A DNA stretch of 64,000 bases from contig NZ_JAPDDS010000001.1 in the NCBI RefSeq assembly GCF_025950085.1, forward strand, positions 62,001-126,000, read 5' to 3'. The number at the start of each line of letters is the position of its first letter. Within the stretch, counting starts at the first letter, position 1. This document shows positions 8,636-17,700 of the stretch, one piece after another. The notes beneath the pieces are model-generated. The model did no database searches. It was not told the origin of the DNA and saw only the letters and a list, made by a program, of their open reading frames with translations. Both the position numbers and the translations under genes were made by a program. This DNA is from Luteolibacter flavescens (lineage in GTDB: Bacteria; Verrucomicrobiota; Verrucomicrobiia; Verrucomicrobiales; Akkermansiaceae).

Positions 8636-8665
8636 GTTGGCCGGGCGCACGTGCACCCGGCCAAC
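8636..8665. terminator. 30-bp palindrome between convergent genes
   Basis: GTTGGCCGGG (8636-8645) and CCCGGCCAAC (8656-8665) are perfect reverse complements, and the 10-base centre CGCACGTGCA is itself nearly symmetric. It sits between the converging cupin and GH127 stop codons, so a bidirectional terminator is the simplest reading, although there is no T-run on either side. Confidence 0.6.
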
Positions 8666-8673
8666 GCTGCCGG

Positions 8674-11223
8674 TCAGTGTCCTTCGGCGGGGTCCGGCAA
8701 GCGGACCTTCACACCGGAAAAGGATGATCCATATTGATTGCCGACAGTGCAGTAGCGGCGCACGCCGATCATCCCGGAGCGGTAGGTGCCGTCCTGCACG
8801 GTGATGAGCGGTTGCGGCGAATCACCGATGAAGACACGGATGGTGTCGCCTTTTGCCTCGACGCGCAGGCGGTAGCTGCGGTCGGCTTCGATGGGATACT
8901 CCACGATCTGCAGCGGATGCCACTCGCCGCCTGCCTTGCCCAGCATGACGGACTTGCCCCCCGCGGAGATGGCCGCGTAGTAGCCGTCGTAGGCATTCGC
9001 CCCGAGCGCGGGATTGCTGGTGCGGAAGATCAGCCCGGCATCGCCGTGCGCGCCGACGAGCACGTCCGCCTCATAGACCAAGTCGGAGAAATCAGTCCCC
9101 TCGGCCACGGCATGCGATCCGCCGGAACCGTGATCCATGTAAACGTCACCGAGCGTTTCCAGCTTTCCGTCCTTCACTCGCCATCCGCCGCCGAAAGTGA
9201 GCCAGCCATTGTAGTTCCCGGAGGCGAAGGAATCCTCGAATTCCCGTGCAGGCGGCACCGGCTCACCCAGCACGGGGAAACTGGTGATGCGGAGCATCCC
9301 GGCACCGAAGGGGATCAACTCCAGATCGGTCCATGGCGTGTCTGGATTCACCGGACTCTGGGGCGGCTCAAGCGCGGCATTTCCCTCGGCATTGAGACGC
9401 CACTGGGGCACGAGCTTCCCGCGGGCCTTCAATCTAACAGGTGTCGACTCCCTCTGGAAGGGACGGCGTGTCATCGGCTTCGTGGTGACCGGGAATGACG
9501 ACGCGGGATCTTTCGCGTCCACCGCCAGCGCGTGGTTCCACTTGGAATCCGGCTGGATCTCGTAGGCCTCGAATCCTTGCACGGGTCCGGCAGCGAGTTC
9601 CTTCTGCTGCTCCTTCACTGGCAGCGAATAGAGCAGCGGGCCGCGCTTCACGGAGACGGAGCCGTTCACGCCGTGCGCGGTGCGGACCTGCATGGGCAGG
9701 ACCACGCGCACCTTGTCGCCGCTCTTCCACGTCCGCTCGATCCGCGCGAAGCTACCCGCCTTCGGCGAGCCGGCGAATTCACCATTCACCTCGATGGCCG
9801 CACCATCGCACCAGGCGGGGATGCGCAGCGACAGTGGGAACTTCACCTCGCGTGCCGTCGTGATCTCATACACCGCCGTCTCATTGAAGGGATAGTCGGT
9901 GGAAACCTTCACCCCGACCTGCGTGCCGCCCGCAACCTTCGCGATCAGCTTCACGGGTGCGATGGCGATCTGGGCGAGTCCGCCGTCCGCCGTGGCAGCC
10001 CATGAGTTCTGCACCAGCTTCGGCCATCCCATGTTGAAGTTGAAGCAGCAGCACGGGAAGCCCGAGCGGTGGGAGGGCACGGTGCCGTCCTCCTTGTCCT
10101 GGTTGAAGCCGCGGAAGCTCTTGCGGGCCACCGCGTTGTTCGGGATGCAGTAGTAGACGTGCTGGTGGATGTCCTCGGAGAAGGAGCCCGGCAGGAGATT
10201 GAATGCCATCGTCTCCAGCGAATCGCCGATCTTCGCGTCGCCCAGCACCCGGAGCGTCGCGGCGTCCGAGAGGATGCGCTCGACGGTGGTGCAGAGCTCC
10301 ACGCCCTGGCTGGTGGATCGTCCGGAAAGCATCTCGCTGCCCGAGTTGATGCCTACCGCCAGCCCGTGGTCACGGTCGAGGTGGGCGATGCCCTTGTCGT
10401 AGGCCTCGCGGTCCGCGGCCTTGCCGGATCTCTGGAAATAGACCGCGGGCATCTTCAGCGCTTGCGCGACATTCACCGCGTGCTTCGGCATGGAATCACC
10501 TCCGTAATCCATGAAGCGGTTCTCCGAATAGATCTCCGTCCACGGATAGGCCTGGGAGGCGAGTCGGTCGGCGAGTTCCAGGAGCGCACGATCGCCGCTG
10601 CGGTTGTAGAGCCAGAAGACATTGTCGATCTCGTCCCCGGCCCGTGCCCGTCCCCACGCACCCAGCGGCCTCTTGCCGAGGGTGGAACTTTGATACTTGT
10701 AGTAGGAAGCGAGGAAGGCGAGCACGCGCTCGTCCCCGGTGGCCTCGTGGTAATCCCGCATCACGTGATTGACCACCATCCGTGGCCACCAGTCGTTGTT
10801 GGAGGCGGGGCCGTAGGATCCATCCGGGCGCTGCGAGGCGAGGATGGCGTCGATCCATGTGCGTGCCCTTTTCTGGAGCACGGCATCGTCGAGCTGCCAG
10901 GCGAGGGGGATGAGGCCTTTGAGGTAGTAGGGACCTCGCTCGCCATTCTCGCCGGTGCCGCCCTTCCACCCGCTGTCAGGTCCCAGCTCCGGCTGCAGCT
11001 CCTCGGCATGGCCGGTCAGGCCGTCGCGCTGCATTTCCAGCATTTCCTGCAGCCAGCCCTCCGCCCGCACGGTGCCGAGCGGCAGTGCGACCCAGGCCGA
11101 CTCGAGCAGCGGCGCGCGATTCAAGGCGGCGGCCTTGGACGGCTCATCGGCTTTCACTGTGCCACCGACCGCTGCCATCAGGAGCGCGGACGCCATCTTT
11201 CCAGAATTCCAGGTGTGCCTCAT
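8674..11223 (-). CDS. GH127-type (DUF1680) beta-L-arabinofuranosidase-like protein with C-terminal beta-sandwich domain
   Basis: An 849-residue secreted protein (signal MRHTWNSGKMASALLMAAVG). Residues about 35-600 form the DUF1680/GH127 (alpha/alpha)6 barrel, recognised by LPLGTVRAEGWLQEMLEMQR, GLIPLAWQLDD and the SGFPCCCFNFNMGWPK block. In GH127 enzymes clustered cysteines and a Glu bind zinc and one Cys is the nucleophile. Residues about 660-849 form a LamG/3-keto-disaccharide-hydrolase-like beta-sandwich (FASGNYNGWLTFGGGWRVKDGKL, DAGLIFRTSNP), probably for binding. It is the last gene of the AraC-LamG-GH127 row and its ATG overlaps the upstream stop as ATGA, so translation is coupled. The arabinofuranosidase activity is a family inference; relatives also act on other sugars. 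Confidence 0.85.
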   Translation of the reverse strand: MRHTWNSGKMASALLMAAVGGTVKADEPSKAAALNRAPLLESAWVALPLGTVRAEGWLQEMLEMQRDGLTGHAEELQPELGPDSGWKGGTGENGERGPYYLKGLIPLAWQLDDAVLQKRARTWIDAILASQRPDGSYGPASNNDWWPRMVVNHVMRDYHEATGDERVLAFLASYYKYQSSTLGKRPLGAWGRARAGDEIDNVFWLYNRSGDRALLELADRLASQAYPWTEIYSENRFMDYGGDSMPKHAVNVAQALKMPAVYFQRSGKAADREAYDKGIAHLDRDHGLAVGINSGSEMLSGRSTSQGVELCTTVERILSDAATLRVLGDAKIGDSLETMAFNLLPGSFSEDIHQHVYYCIPNNAVARKSFRGFNQDKEDGTVPSHRSGFPCCCFNFNMGWPKLVQNSWAATADGGLAQIAIAPVKLIAKVAGGTQVGVKVSTDYPFNETAVYEITTAREVKFPLSLRIPAWCDGAAIEVNGEFAGSPKAGSFARIERTWKSGDKVRVVLPMQVRTAHGVNGSVSVKRGPLLYSLPVKEQQKELAAGPVQGFEAYEIQPDSKWNHALAVDAKDPASSFPVTTKPMTRRPFQRESTPVRLKARGKLVPQWRLNAEGNAALEPPQSPVNPDTPWTDLELIPFGAGMLRITSFPVLGEPVPPAREFEDSFASGNYNGWLTFGGGWRVKDGKLETLGDVYMDHGSGGSHAVAEGTDFSDLVYEADVLVGAHGDAGLIFRTSNPALGANAYDGYYAAISAGGKSVMLGKAGGEWHPLQIVEYPIEADRSYRLRVEAKGDTIRVFIGDSPQPLITVQDGTYRSGMIGVRRYCTVGNQYGSSFSGVKVRLPDPAEGH

Positions 11224-13577
11224 GGTGCTGCTCCTTCGACGATACGGACAAAGCGACGCGGGCCGACGGCCGGCACCGTGGGGATGGTTCCTCCCGCGGA
11301 GAACGTGCTGCCTGCCACGGGCACGAAGTCATTCAACTGCGTACCGGTCTCCAGATGATACTGCACTCCCGCGCGCAAGCCACTGACTTCCTCCAGGACG
11401 ATCTGGCCGTCGCGCACGGCGAGCTTTGCAATCGCGAGGCCGCCATCGCCAGCGGGCGGTGCGGTGAGGTCGGGCAGCACCTCGGTGCCAGCGGTGCGGC
11501 TGGACGCGACCTGCGTGGCGGAGAGAGCACCGTTCCAGATGCGGAATTCACTGATCGTACCACCCCAGTCGGCATCGCCGAAGAGCAGAGCCGCGCCGAT
11601 GTAGTTCTCCGTGGTGATGCCGAGCTCGTGCATCTCGCCGATCCAGCCGACGCTGTCGATGAGGGTGCCGTCGCGGTAGAGGGAGATCACGTCGTTCTCC
11701 GAATCATAGACCGCGACCAGATGCGACTCGACGTTGGCGGGGAGCATCGGTGGATTCGGCTCGCCACGGGTGACCACCTCGCCGCGGCCGGGCGTGCGGA
11801 AGCTGAGGCTGGGCGACTGGTTCGGGATATCGCTGCGCTGCGAGAAGTCGATGTAGGTCGCGGCGAAAGGACCGGTGGACGGCGTGCCAAACATCCAGAT
11901 CTTCCGCCACATCTGGTCCTCGCTGGCCGGCGTGACCCATGCCTCTATGGTGAGGCTGCGCGATCGGGCAAAGGTGAGGCCCACGGGAATGGAGGCCATG
12001 TTCGTGCGCAGGCCACCGCCCGGCAGGACGAGGCTGCCGCCGGAGACTGTCGTCTCGCCGAGCAGCTCGGCAGTGGCACCACCCTCGGAGTCGGATGCAT
12101 CCGAGGCGAAGCTCCAGCGGTGCTCCAGCACCGGAGTGGTGGTCGCTGGCAGGGAATCCTGTAGCTCCACGGTCACCGGAATGGTGAGGACCGGCGAGGT
12201 GTAGTCGCTCGACTCGATCTCCAGGTAGCCGCTGGCGAGCGTGCCGAGGATGCGCGAGGGATCGAAGGTGAACTCCAGCTCCGTGCTTTCACCCGGGGCC
12301 AGGTAGAGCGGGCCATCCTCAATGAAATCGCGCACGACCTTGAACTGCTGGAAGTGGGTCGGGGCCACATTGCCGGAGATGAACTCGGCATCGAAGAGGA
12401 TCAGCTCTCCTTGTCCGACATTCTGCACGAGTGCGGTGAAAGTCTGCGGCGCGGCGTCGTTCGCCACCGGTCCCTGCGTGATACCGGCGGGCACCTCGAT
12501 GTCGGGCAGGGCGACCTTCACGGCGATGTTCGTGATCTTCGGTCCGGAGAAGGGATCGTTGCTGGTGATCTCCACCTGCGCGCCGAATTCGCCCGACCAT
12601 CCGTCGAAGTTGAAGCCCAGCTCCAGGCTGCCTTCGCCGCCGGGTGCGATGACCAGCGGGAGCGTGGTGTCCGTCGTGAAGAAGTCGGCGTCGGGTCCGG
12701 TGATGGTCACTCCGGTCACCTGCAGGGTGCCCGTAGTGCCCAGATTCGTGATCGGGATGGTGATGCTGCCTGCTTCTCCTCCAGTCTCGATGGAGAACTC
12801 GGCGGGCACATCGATGCGGGGATCGTGCACCGCGGGAGTCGCAGGGCCGTTCGCGGCATTCGCGGCGATGTGCGCGTCCGTCAGCGCGCCGGTCCAGACG
12901 CGCATTTCATTCACACGCGCATCTATGCTGCCGTCGCCGAAGTAAACGGGCGCGCCGATGAAATTGTGCGCGGTGTTTCCGAGTTGCGAGATGGTGCCTG
13001 CCCAGCCGACGCTGTCGATGAGCTGTCCGTCGCGATACAGGCGGATCTGGTCTGCGGCGTCATCGAAGACCACGGTGGCCAGCATGGCGACGCCGGTCGG
13101 CAGCGACGGAGCCACGGGCTCGCCACGGGTGGTGATCTCCGCGCCATTCACGGTGTGGTAGCCGATGCTCGGCAGCCCGCCCGGGATGATGGGGGTGAAG
13201 TCCATGAAGGGCGTTCCACCGTAGCCGCCGGAGTCGGTGCCAAACATCCACAGCTTCGACCACTCCTGCGCGGAGTTCATGGTGAACCACGTCTCGACGG
13301 TGAGGCTACCGGTGCTCGCGATGGTTTCGCCGATCTCCATCGAGGCGTAGTTCGTGCGTACCGGACCGCCCGCGATCACCAGCTCGCCCGAGGCGAGCGA
13401 GGCATTGCCATGCAGGGTGATGTCCGCGTTGCCGACGCTGTCCTCGAGCGTGTCGAAGCTCCACCGGTGGACCAGCTCCTGGGCGGAGGCAGATACCGGG
13501 GAAAACGCGACGATGCCAATCGTCCCGACCACGCGTGCCATCACGCGGGCACGCCTCACATTGCGATGCTGATTCAT
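11220..13577 (-). CDS. Secreted protein with two LamG domains and central choice-of-anchor-type repeats
   Basis: A 785-residue exported protein (signal peptide through PVSASAQE, about residue 34). Two concanavalin-like LamG domains, about 36-235 and 490-690, share LVHRWSFDTLED / LEHRWSFASDAS starts, RTNYASMEIG / RTNMASIPVG and LYRDGQLIDSVGW / LYRDGTLIDSVGW. Between them are two Ig-like modules of the choice-of-anchor D type (ITNLGTTGTLQVTGVTITGP, VQNVGQGELILFDAEF). The C-terminal ~70 residues contain an ASPIC-like YHLETGTQLNDF fragment. No catalytic motif is present, so it is probably a carbohydrate-binding or surface scaffold partner of GH127. The near-duplicate LamG halves indicate internal duplication. 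Confidence 0.8.
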   Translation of the reverse strand: MNQHRNVRRARVMARVVGTIGIVAFSPVSASAQELVHRWSFDTLEDSVGNADITLHGNASLASGELVIAGGPVRTNYASMEIGETIASTGSLTVETWFTMNSAQEWSKLWMFGTDSGGYGGTPFMDFTPIIPGGLPSIGYHTVNGAEITTRGEPVAPSLPTGVAMLATVVFDDAADQIRLYRDGQLIDSVGWAGTISQLGNTAHNFIGAPVYFGDGSIDARVNEMRVWTGALTDAHIAANAANGPATPAVHDPRIDVPAEFSIETGGEAGSITIPITNLGTTGTLQVTGVTITGPDADFFTTDTTLPLVIAPGGEGSLELGFNFDGWSGEFGAQVEITSNDPFSGPKITNIAVKVALPDIEVPAGITQGPVANDAAPQTFTALVQNVGQGELILFDAEFISGNVAPTHFQQFKVVRDFIEDGPLYLAPGESTELEFTFDPSRILGTLASGYLEIESSDYTSPVLTIPVTVELQDSLPATTTPVLEHRWSFASDASDSEGGATAELLGETTVSGGSLVLPGGGLRTNMASIPVGLTFARSRSLTIEAWVTPASEDQMWRKIWMFGTPSTGPFAATYIDFSQRSDIPNQSPSLSFRTPGRGEVVTRGEPNPPMLPANVESHLVAVYDSENDVISLYRDGTLIDSVGWIGEMHELGITTENYIGAALLFGDADWGGTISEFRIWNGALSATQVASSRTAGTEVLPDLTAPPAGDGGLAIAKLAVRDGQIVLEEVSGLRAGVQYHLETGTQLNDFVPVAGSTFSAGGTIPTVPAVGPRRFVRIVEGAAP

Positions 13578-13701
13578 GGTATGAAGTGGCTCTCCTGATT
13601 CCTCCGGGAAATCGCCACGCGGCGTTCCGGAGGATGAAGCAGCATCGCCACGTCCCGCGGCGGCGTGAATGTCGGGAAAGCCACAATCCCTGCCGGATTG
13701 C

Positions 13702-14595
13702 CTACTGCCTCGCGCGCCAGCTCGACGGCCTCTGCCCGGTCGACTTCACGAAGGCGTGCGAGAAGGAGAAGGCATTGTCGTAGCCGACTAGCTCGGCCAC
13801 CACCTCCAGCTTGTAGTCCGAGATCTGAAGCAGCTCCATCGCGCGGAGCATCCTGAGGTGGGTCACCTGATGCATGGGAGAGCGGCCGGTTTCCTCCTTT
13901 GATTTCCGCCTGAGCAGCTCCCGGCTCATGCGGGCGAGGCTTGCGAGTTCCGGCACCTGCCAAGGGTGCGCGGGGTCGGCGGACACGGAGGCCCACACGC
14001 GATCGAGCTGGCGGGTGCGGACTTCCGGTGCGATGAGGTTTCTCGCGTGGAAGCGGATCAGATCGATCCACATCGGCGCGGACTTCTCATGAGCCGCGGA
14101 GAAGGACGAGTGGAGGAATCCTCCAACCGCGTGGCGGAACGGCATGACGTCTGCATTGACCACATTTTGCGACGGCACTCCGGTGGCTTGGAAGAAAGCT
14201 GGAAAAAGATGAAGCCAACAGAAGGTCCAGCTCTCCCCCCGTGCGCTGCGGATGGATTCGCCGGAGCCAGGCGGATTCACGAAGACGGAGCCGGGCAGGC
14301 AAGGGTGCCACTGATCCCCGATACGGCACTCGCCCTCGCCGGAGACCGTGGCGATGAGATGTCCGCAGGGAAATCGGTCGCGCTCGATCGAGTAGCTGCC
14401 GTCTGCGACCGTCTCACCCACCGCGATGATCTCGACATCCGCGAGGTCCGCCGAGTCGGCCTTGATCGCTTCCCGCGTGCGCTCTCCTATGGTAATCCGT
14501 GCGGCCATCTTCGCGGCATCCTGTCCATATGGCCGCGGCATGCCATCCGATTCAGACGCCGTGATTGTAGTCAGGGCGGGGGTCTCGCCTTTCAC
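13702..14595 (-). CDS. AraC-family transcriptional regulator
   Basis: A regulator of up to 297 residues. The N-terminal cupin-like sensor half has GHLIATVSGEGECRIGDQWH and PGSVFVNPPGS, as in sugar-sensing AraC proteins. The C-terminal double helix-turn-helix includes RMSRELLRRKSKEETGRSP and the family signature VAELVGYDNAFSFSHAFVKS (about residues 262-281). The longest frame starts at GTG 14595; an ATG at 14541 would give a 279-residue protein. It lies upstream of the LamG and GH127 genes on the same strand (124-bp gap) and divergent from the GH106 gene (135-bp gap), so it is the likely local regulator, probably responding to a rhamnose- or arabinose-containing breakdown product. Confidence 0.85.
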   Translation of the reverse strand: MKGETPALTTITASESDGMPRPYGQDAAKMAARITIGERTREAIKADSADLADVEIIAVGETVADGSYSIERDRFPCGHLIATVSGEGECRIGDQWHPCLPGSVFVNPPGSGESIRSARGESWTFCWLHLFPAFFQATGVPSQNVVNADVMPFRHAVGGFLHSSFSAAHEKSAPMWIDLIRFHARNLIAPEVRTRQLDRVWASVSADPAHPWQVPELASLARMSRELLRRKSKEETGRSPMHQVTHLRMLRAMELLQISDYKLEVVAELVGYDNAFSFSHAFVKSTGQRPSSWRARQ

Positions 14596-14628
14596 TGGAG
14601 CTCATGGCTCCGGTCAGTTTTTACATGA

Positions 14629-14667
14629 GGAATTCCGCGGGGTCCATTCCATGGCGGATTGGAATTC
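14629..14667. promoter_or_regulatory. Candidate AraC-type direct-repeat operator
   Basis: GGAATTC occurs at 14629-14635 and again at 14661-14667 in the same orientation, 32 bp apart or about three helical turns, within the 135-bp divergent region between the AraC gene and the GH106 gene. AraC-family proteins commonly bind direct repeats, so this is a plausible but untested site. Confidence 0.25.
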
Positions 14668-14730
14668 GCTATCAGGCGACTTTATGGATGCAGCTATCGG
14701 CTGAATCCCACATTTGTACACGACGACATC

Positions 14731-17700
14731 ATGCGTTCTCATTTCCACCCCATGCCGCTCTTGCGCGGCTTGCTGGTCAGTGCCTTAGGCGTCGCATTGC
14801 TACCCGCCGCGCAGGAAAATTTCGACCTCAGCCCGGGCGAGCTGGCGAAGCAATTCGCCGAACCCGTCGAGTCGTCGAAACCCCGCACCTACTGGTATTG
14901 GGCGGATGGCAAGGTGACGAATGCGGGCATAACTCGCGACCTGGAAGCGATGAAACGCGCGGGTGTGGGCGAGGCCTACATCGGCTTCATCGGCGGGCAG
15001 ACCGGCAACACGGGCGGAGGTGGTGTGACCGCGATGACGGAAGCATGGTGGGATCTGTTAGAACACGCCATCCGCGAGGGCGGTCGGCTCGGCGTGGACA
15101 TCGGCCTCTTCAATGGCCTCGGCTGGAGCCAATCCGGCGGACCGTGGGTCACGCAGGACAAGACGATGCGGCATCTGGTGAATACCGAGATCCGCGTGCA
15201 AGGACCGGCGCTCTTCGACGCAACCATCGCTGCACCCGCCGGGGCTCTGCCGGGTCAGGACGTGGCCACGATTGCTTTCCCGGCACCGGCTTCGGATGCA
15301 GCACGGATCACCCCTGCAAATGCGACCATCAGCGGAGGTGCGGAGACCGCGAAGATGTTCGACGGGAACAAGGCGACCTCCGCCGAGTATCCGGTGGTGA
15401 ATAGCCAGCACGTGATTACCATCGAGACCGCGCAGCCTTTCACCGCACGCAGCCTGGTGCTGGTACCGAGCAGGCTGCTGGTGTCGAAAGGCGAACTGCA
15501 GGTGTCGCAGGACGGCGTAAATTTCACGAAGGTATCGGACTACGAAATCGAGCGGCGCTACGCCACGGCCTATCACGGCCCCGAGGTGCTGGCACCGATG
15601 TCGATCTCCTTCCCGGCGGTGACCGCCCGGCATTTCCGTCTGACGCTGGACAACGAGGGGGCTTTCTCCGAGATCGAACTCAGCGGCGCGGCGCGCATCG
15701 AGCAGTATTCGGAAAAGCATTTCGGCAAGACCTATCAAGGCCCGAAGAATCCGCCAGACTACTACGACTGGCCGGTGCAGGCCGAGCCGGAGGATCCCGC
15801 GCTCTGCATTCCGTCCGCAGGCGTGACGGACATCAGCGCGAGCCGCAATGGCGATCGGATCACCTGGCAAGTGCCCGCCGGCGAGTGGATCATCCAGCGC
15901 ATCGCGATGGCCCCCACGGGCTCGACGAATACCCCCGCGCCCGCCGGTGGTGGTGGCCTGGAAATCGACAAGCTGAACCGCGAGGTGCTGGTTCAGCACT
16001 TCGACGGATACGTCGGCGAGGTCCTGCGCCGCATGCCGGCGGCAGAGCGCACGGCGCTGAAGCACGTGGTGATCGATAGCTACGAGGTGGGCTCGCAGAC
16101 GTGGACGGATGGGATGGAGGAAGCCTTCGAAGCTCGCTACGGTTATGACCCGCTGCCCTTTCTTCCCACGCTGGGCGGACGCATGGTGGGCAGTGCGGCA
16201 CAATCGGATCGCTTTCTTTGGGATCTGCGCCGTCTCATCGCGGATCGCGTGGCCACGGAATACATCGGCGGCATGCGCGAACTGGCGAACCAGCACGGGT
16301 TGAAGCTGTGGTCGCAGAATTACGGGCACGGGGGATTCTTCGGCGAGTTCCTCAGCTACGGTGGCCACGGGGATGAGATCAGCGGCGAATTCTGGGAGCA
16401 GGATCCGGCGGGTCAGGTGGAGACGCGTTGTGCCAGTTCCGCAGCTCACATTTACGGAAAGAAGGAAGTCTTCGCCGAGGCGTGGACGGGCGGTCCGAAT
16501 TTCAAGAGCACGCCATGGTCGCTGAAGCAGATGGGCGACTGGGCCTTCTGCGAAGGCGTCAACCACATCGTCTTCCACGTGAATCTTGCTCAGCCTGACG
16601 AGCGTCGTCCGGGCATCAGCGCGTGGTTCGGCACGGAGTTCAATCGCAACAACACATGGTTCGACAAGTCGGCGAGTTGGACGAAATACCTTCAGCGCTG
16701 CCACACGATGCTGAAGCAGGGGAACTACGTGGCGGACGTGGCCTACTACATCGGCGAGGACGTGCCGAAGTTCACTTTTGAACGGAAGCCCGCGCTGCCA
16801 GCGGGATACTCCTTCGACTACATCAACTCGGAGGTGATCCTCAATCGCCTGACGGTGAGCAATGGTCGCTTCGTCCTGCCGGATGGCATGAGCTATCGCC
16901 TGCTCGTGCTGCCCGAGGCGGACCGCATGCGGCCGGAGGTGCTGGCAAGGCTCCGTGATCTGGTTGCGCAAGGCGGTGCGATCTACGGCGCGCCGCCCAT
17001 CGGTTCGCCGAGTCTTCAGAACTATCCAGCATGTGATCCGCAAGTGATCTCGATGGCTGATGATCTCTGGCAAGGACTGGATGGCACGACCGTGAAATCG
17101 CGCACCCATGGCACGGGCCGCGTCTTCCGCGGGGACGGTCTCGATGTGGTGCTTGGGGAACTCGGCAGCGCTCCGGATCTGAAGGACGACGCCGGCCTCA
17201 CCGGTAATGACCTCCTTTTCATCCATCGCCGCACGCCGGACGCGGAGATCTACTTCCTTTCCAATCAAACGGAGAGCCCGATCAACCTACGTCCGTCCTT
17301 CCGCGTGGAAGGAAAAGCACCGGAGTTGTGGGACGCCGTGACCGGCACCCGCAAACCTCTGGACACCTATCATGTTGATGGCGGACGCACGGTGCTGCCA
17401 TTGGCGCTGGATGCACAGGGCTCCGTCTTCGTCGTCTTCCGCGGGGCCACGGCGAGTGATCGCATCGTGAAGCTGGAGAAGGACGGCGAGACAGTGATGG
17501 ATCTCACGGCAACGAGCGCGCCTGCCGTGACGCAGCCGAGCACCTTCACCACTTCGCTGTGGGTCAGGCCCGCGGTCACGACGACCATTCCTGCGGAATC
17601 GAAGAACGGCTTCCAAGAGCTCTACACACAGCGCGCCGACATCATCTTCCCCGCACAGGCTCAGGCGACATACGGAGATGGTCACGCAGGCAGTGGCTTC

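Noticed and set aside
15058..17268. 736-codon minus-strand frame inside the GH106 gene
   Set aside because: Antisense shadow of a well-supported enzyme; no domain or signal.
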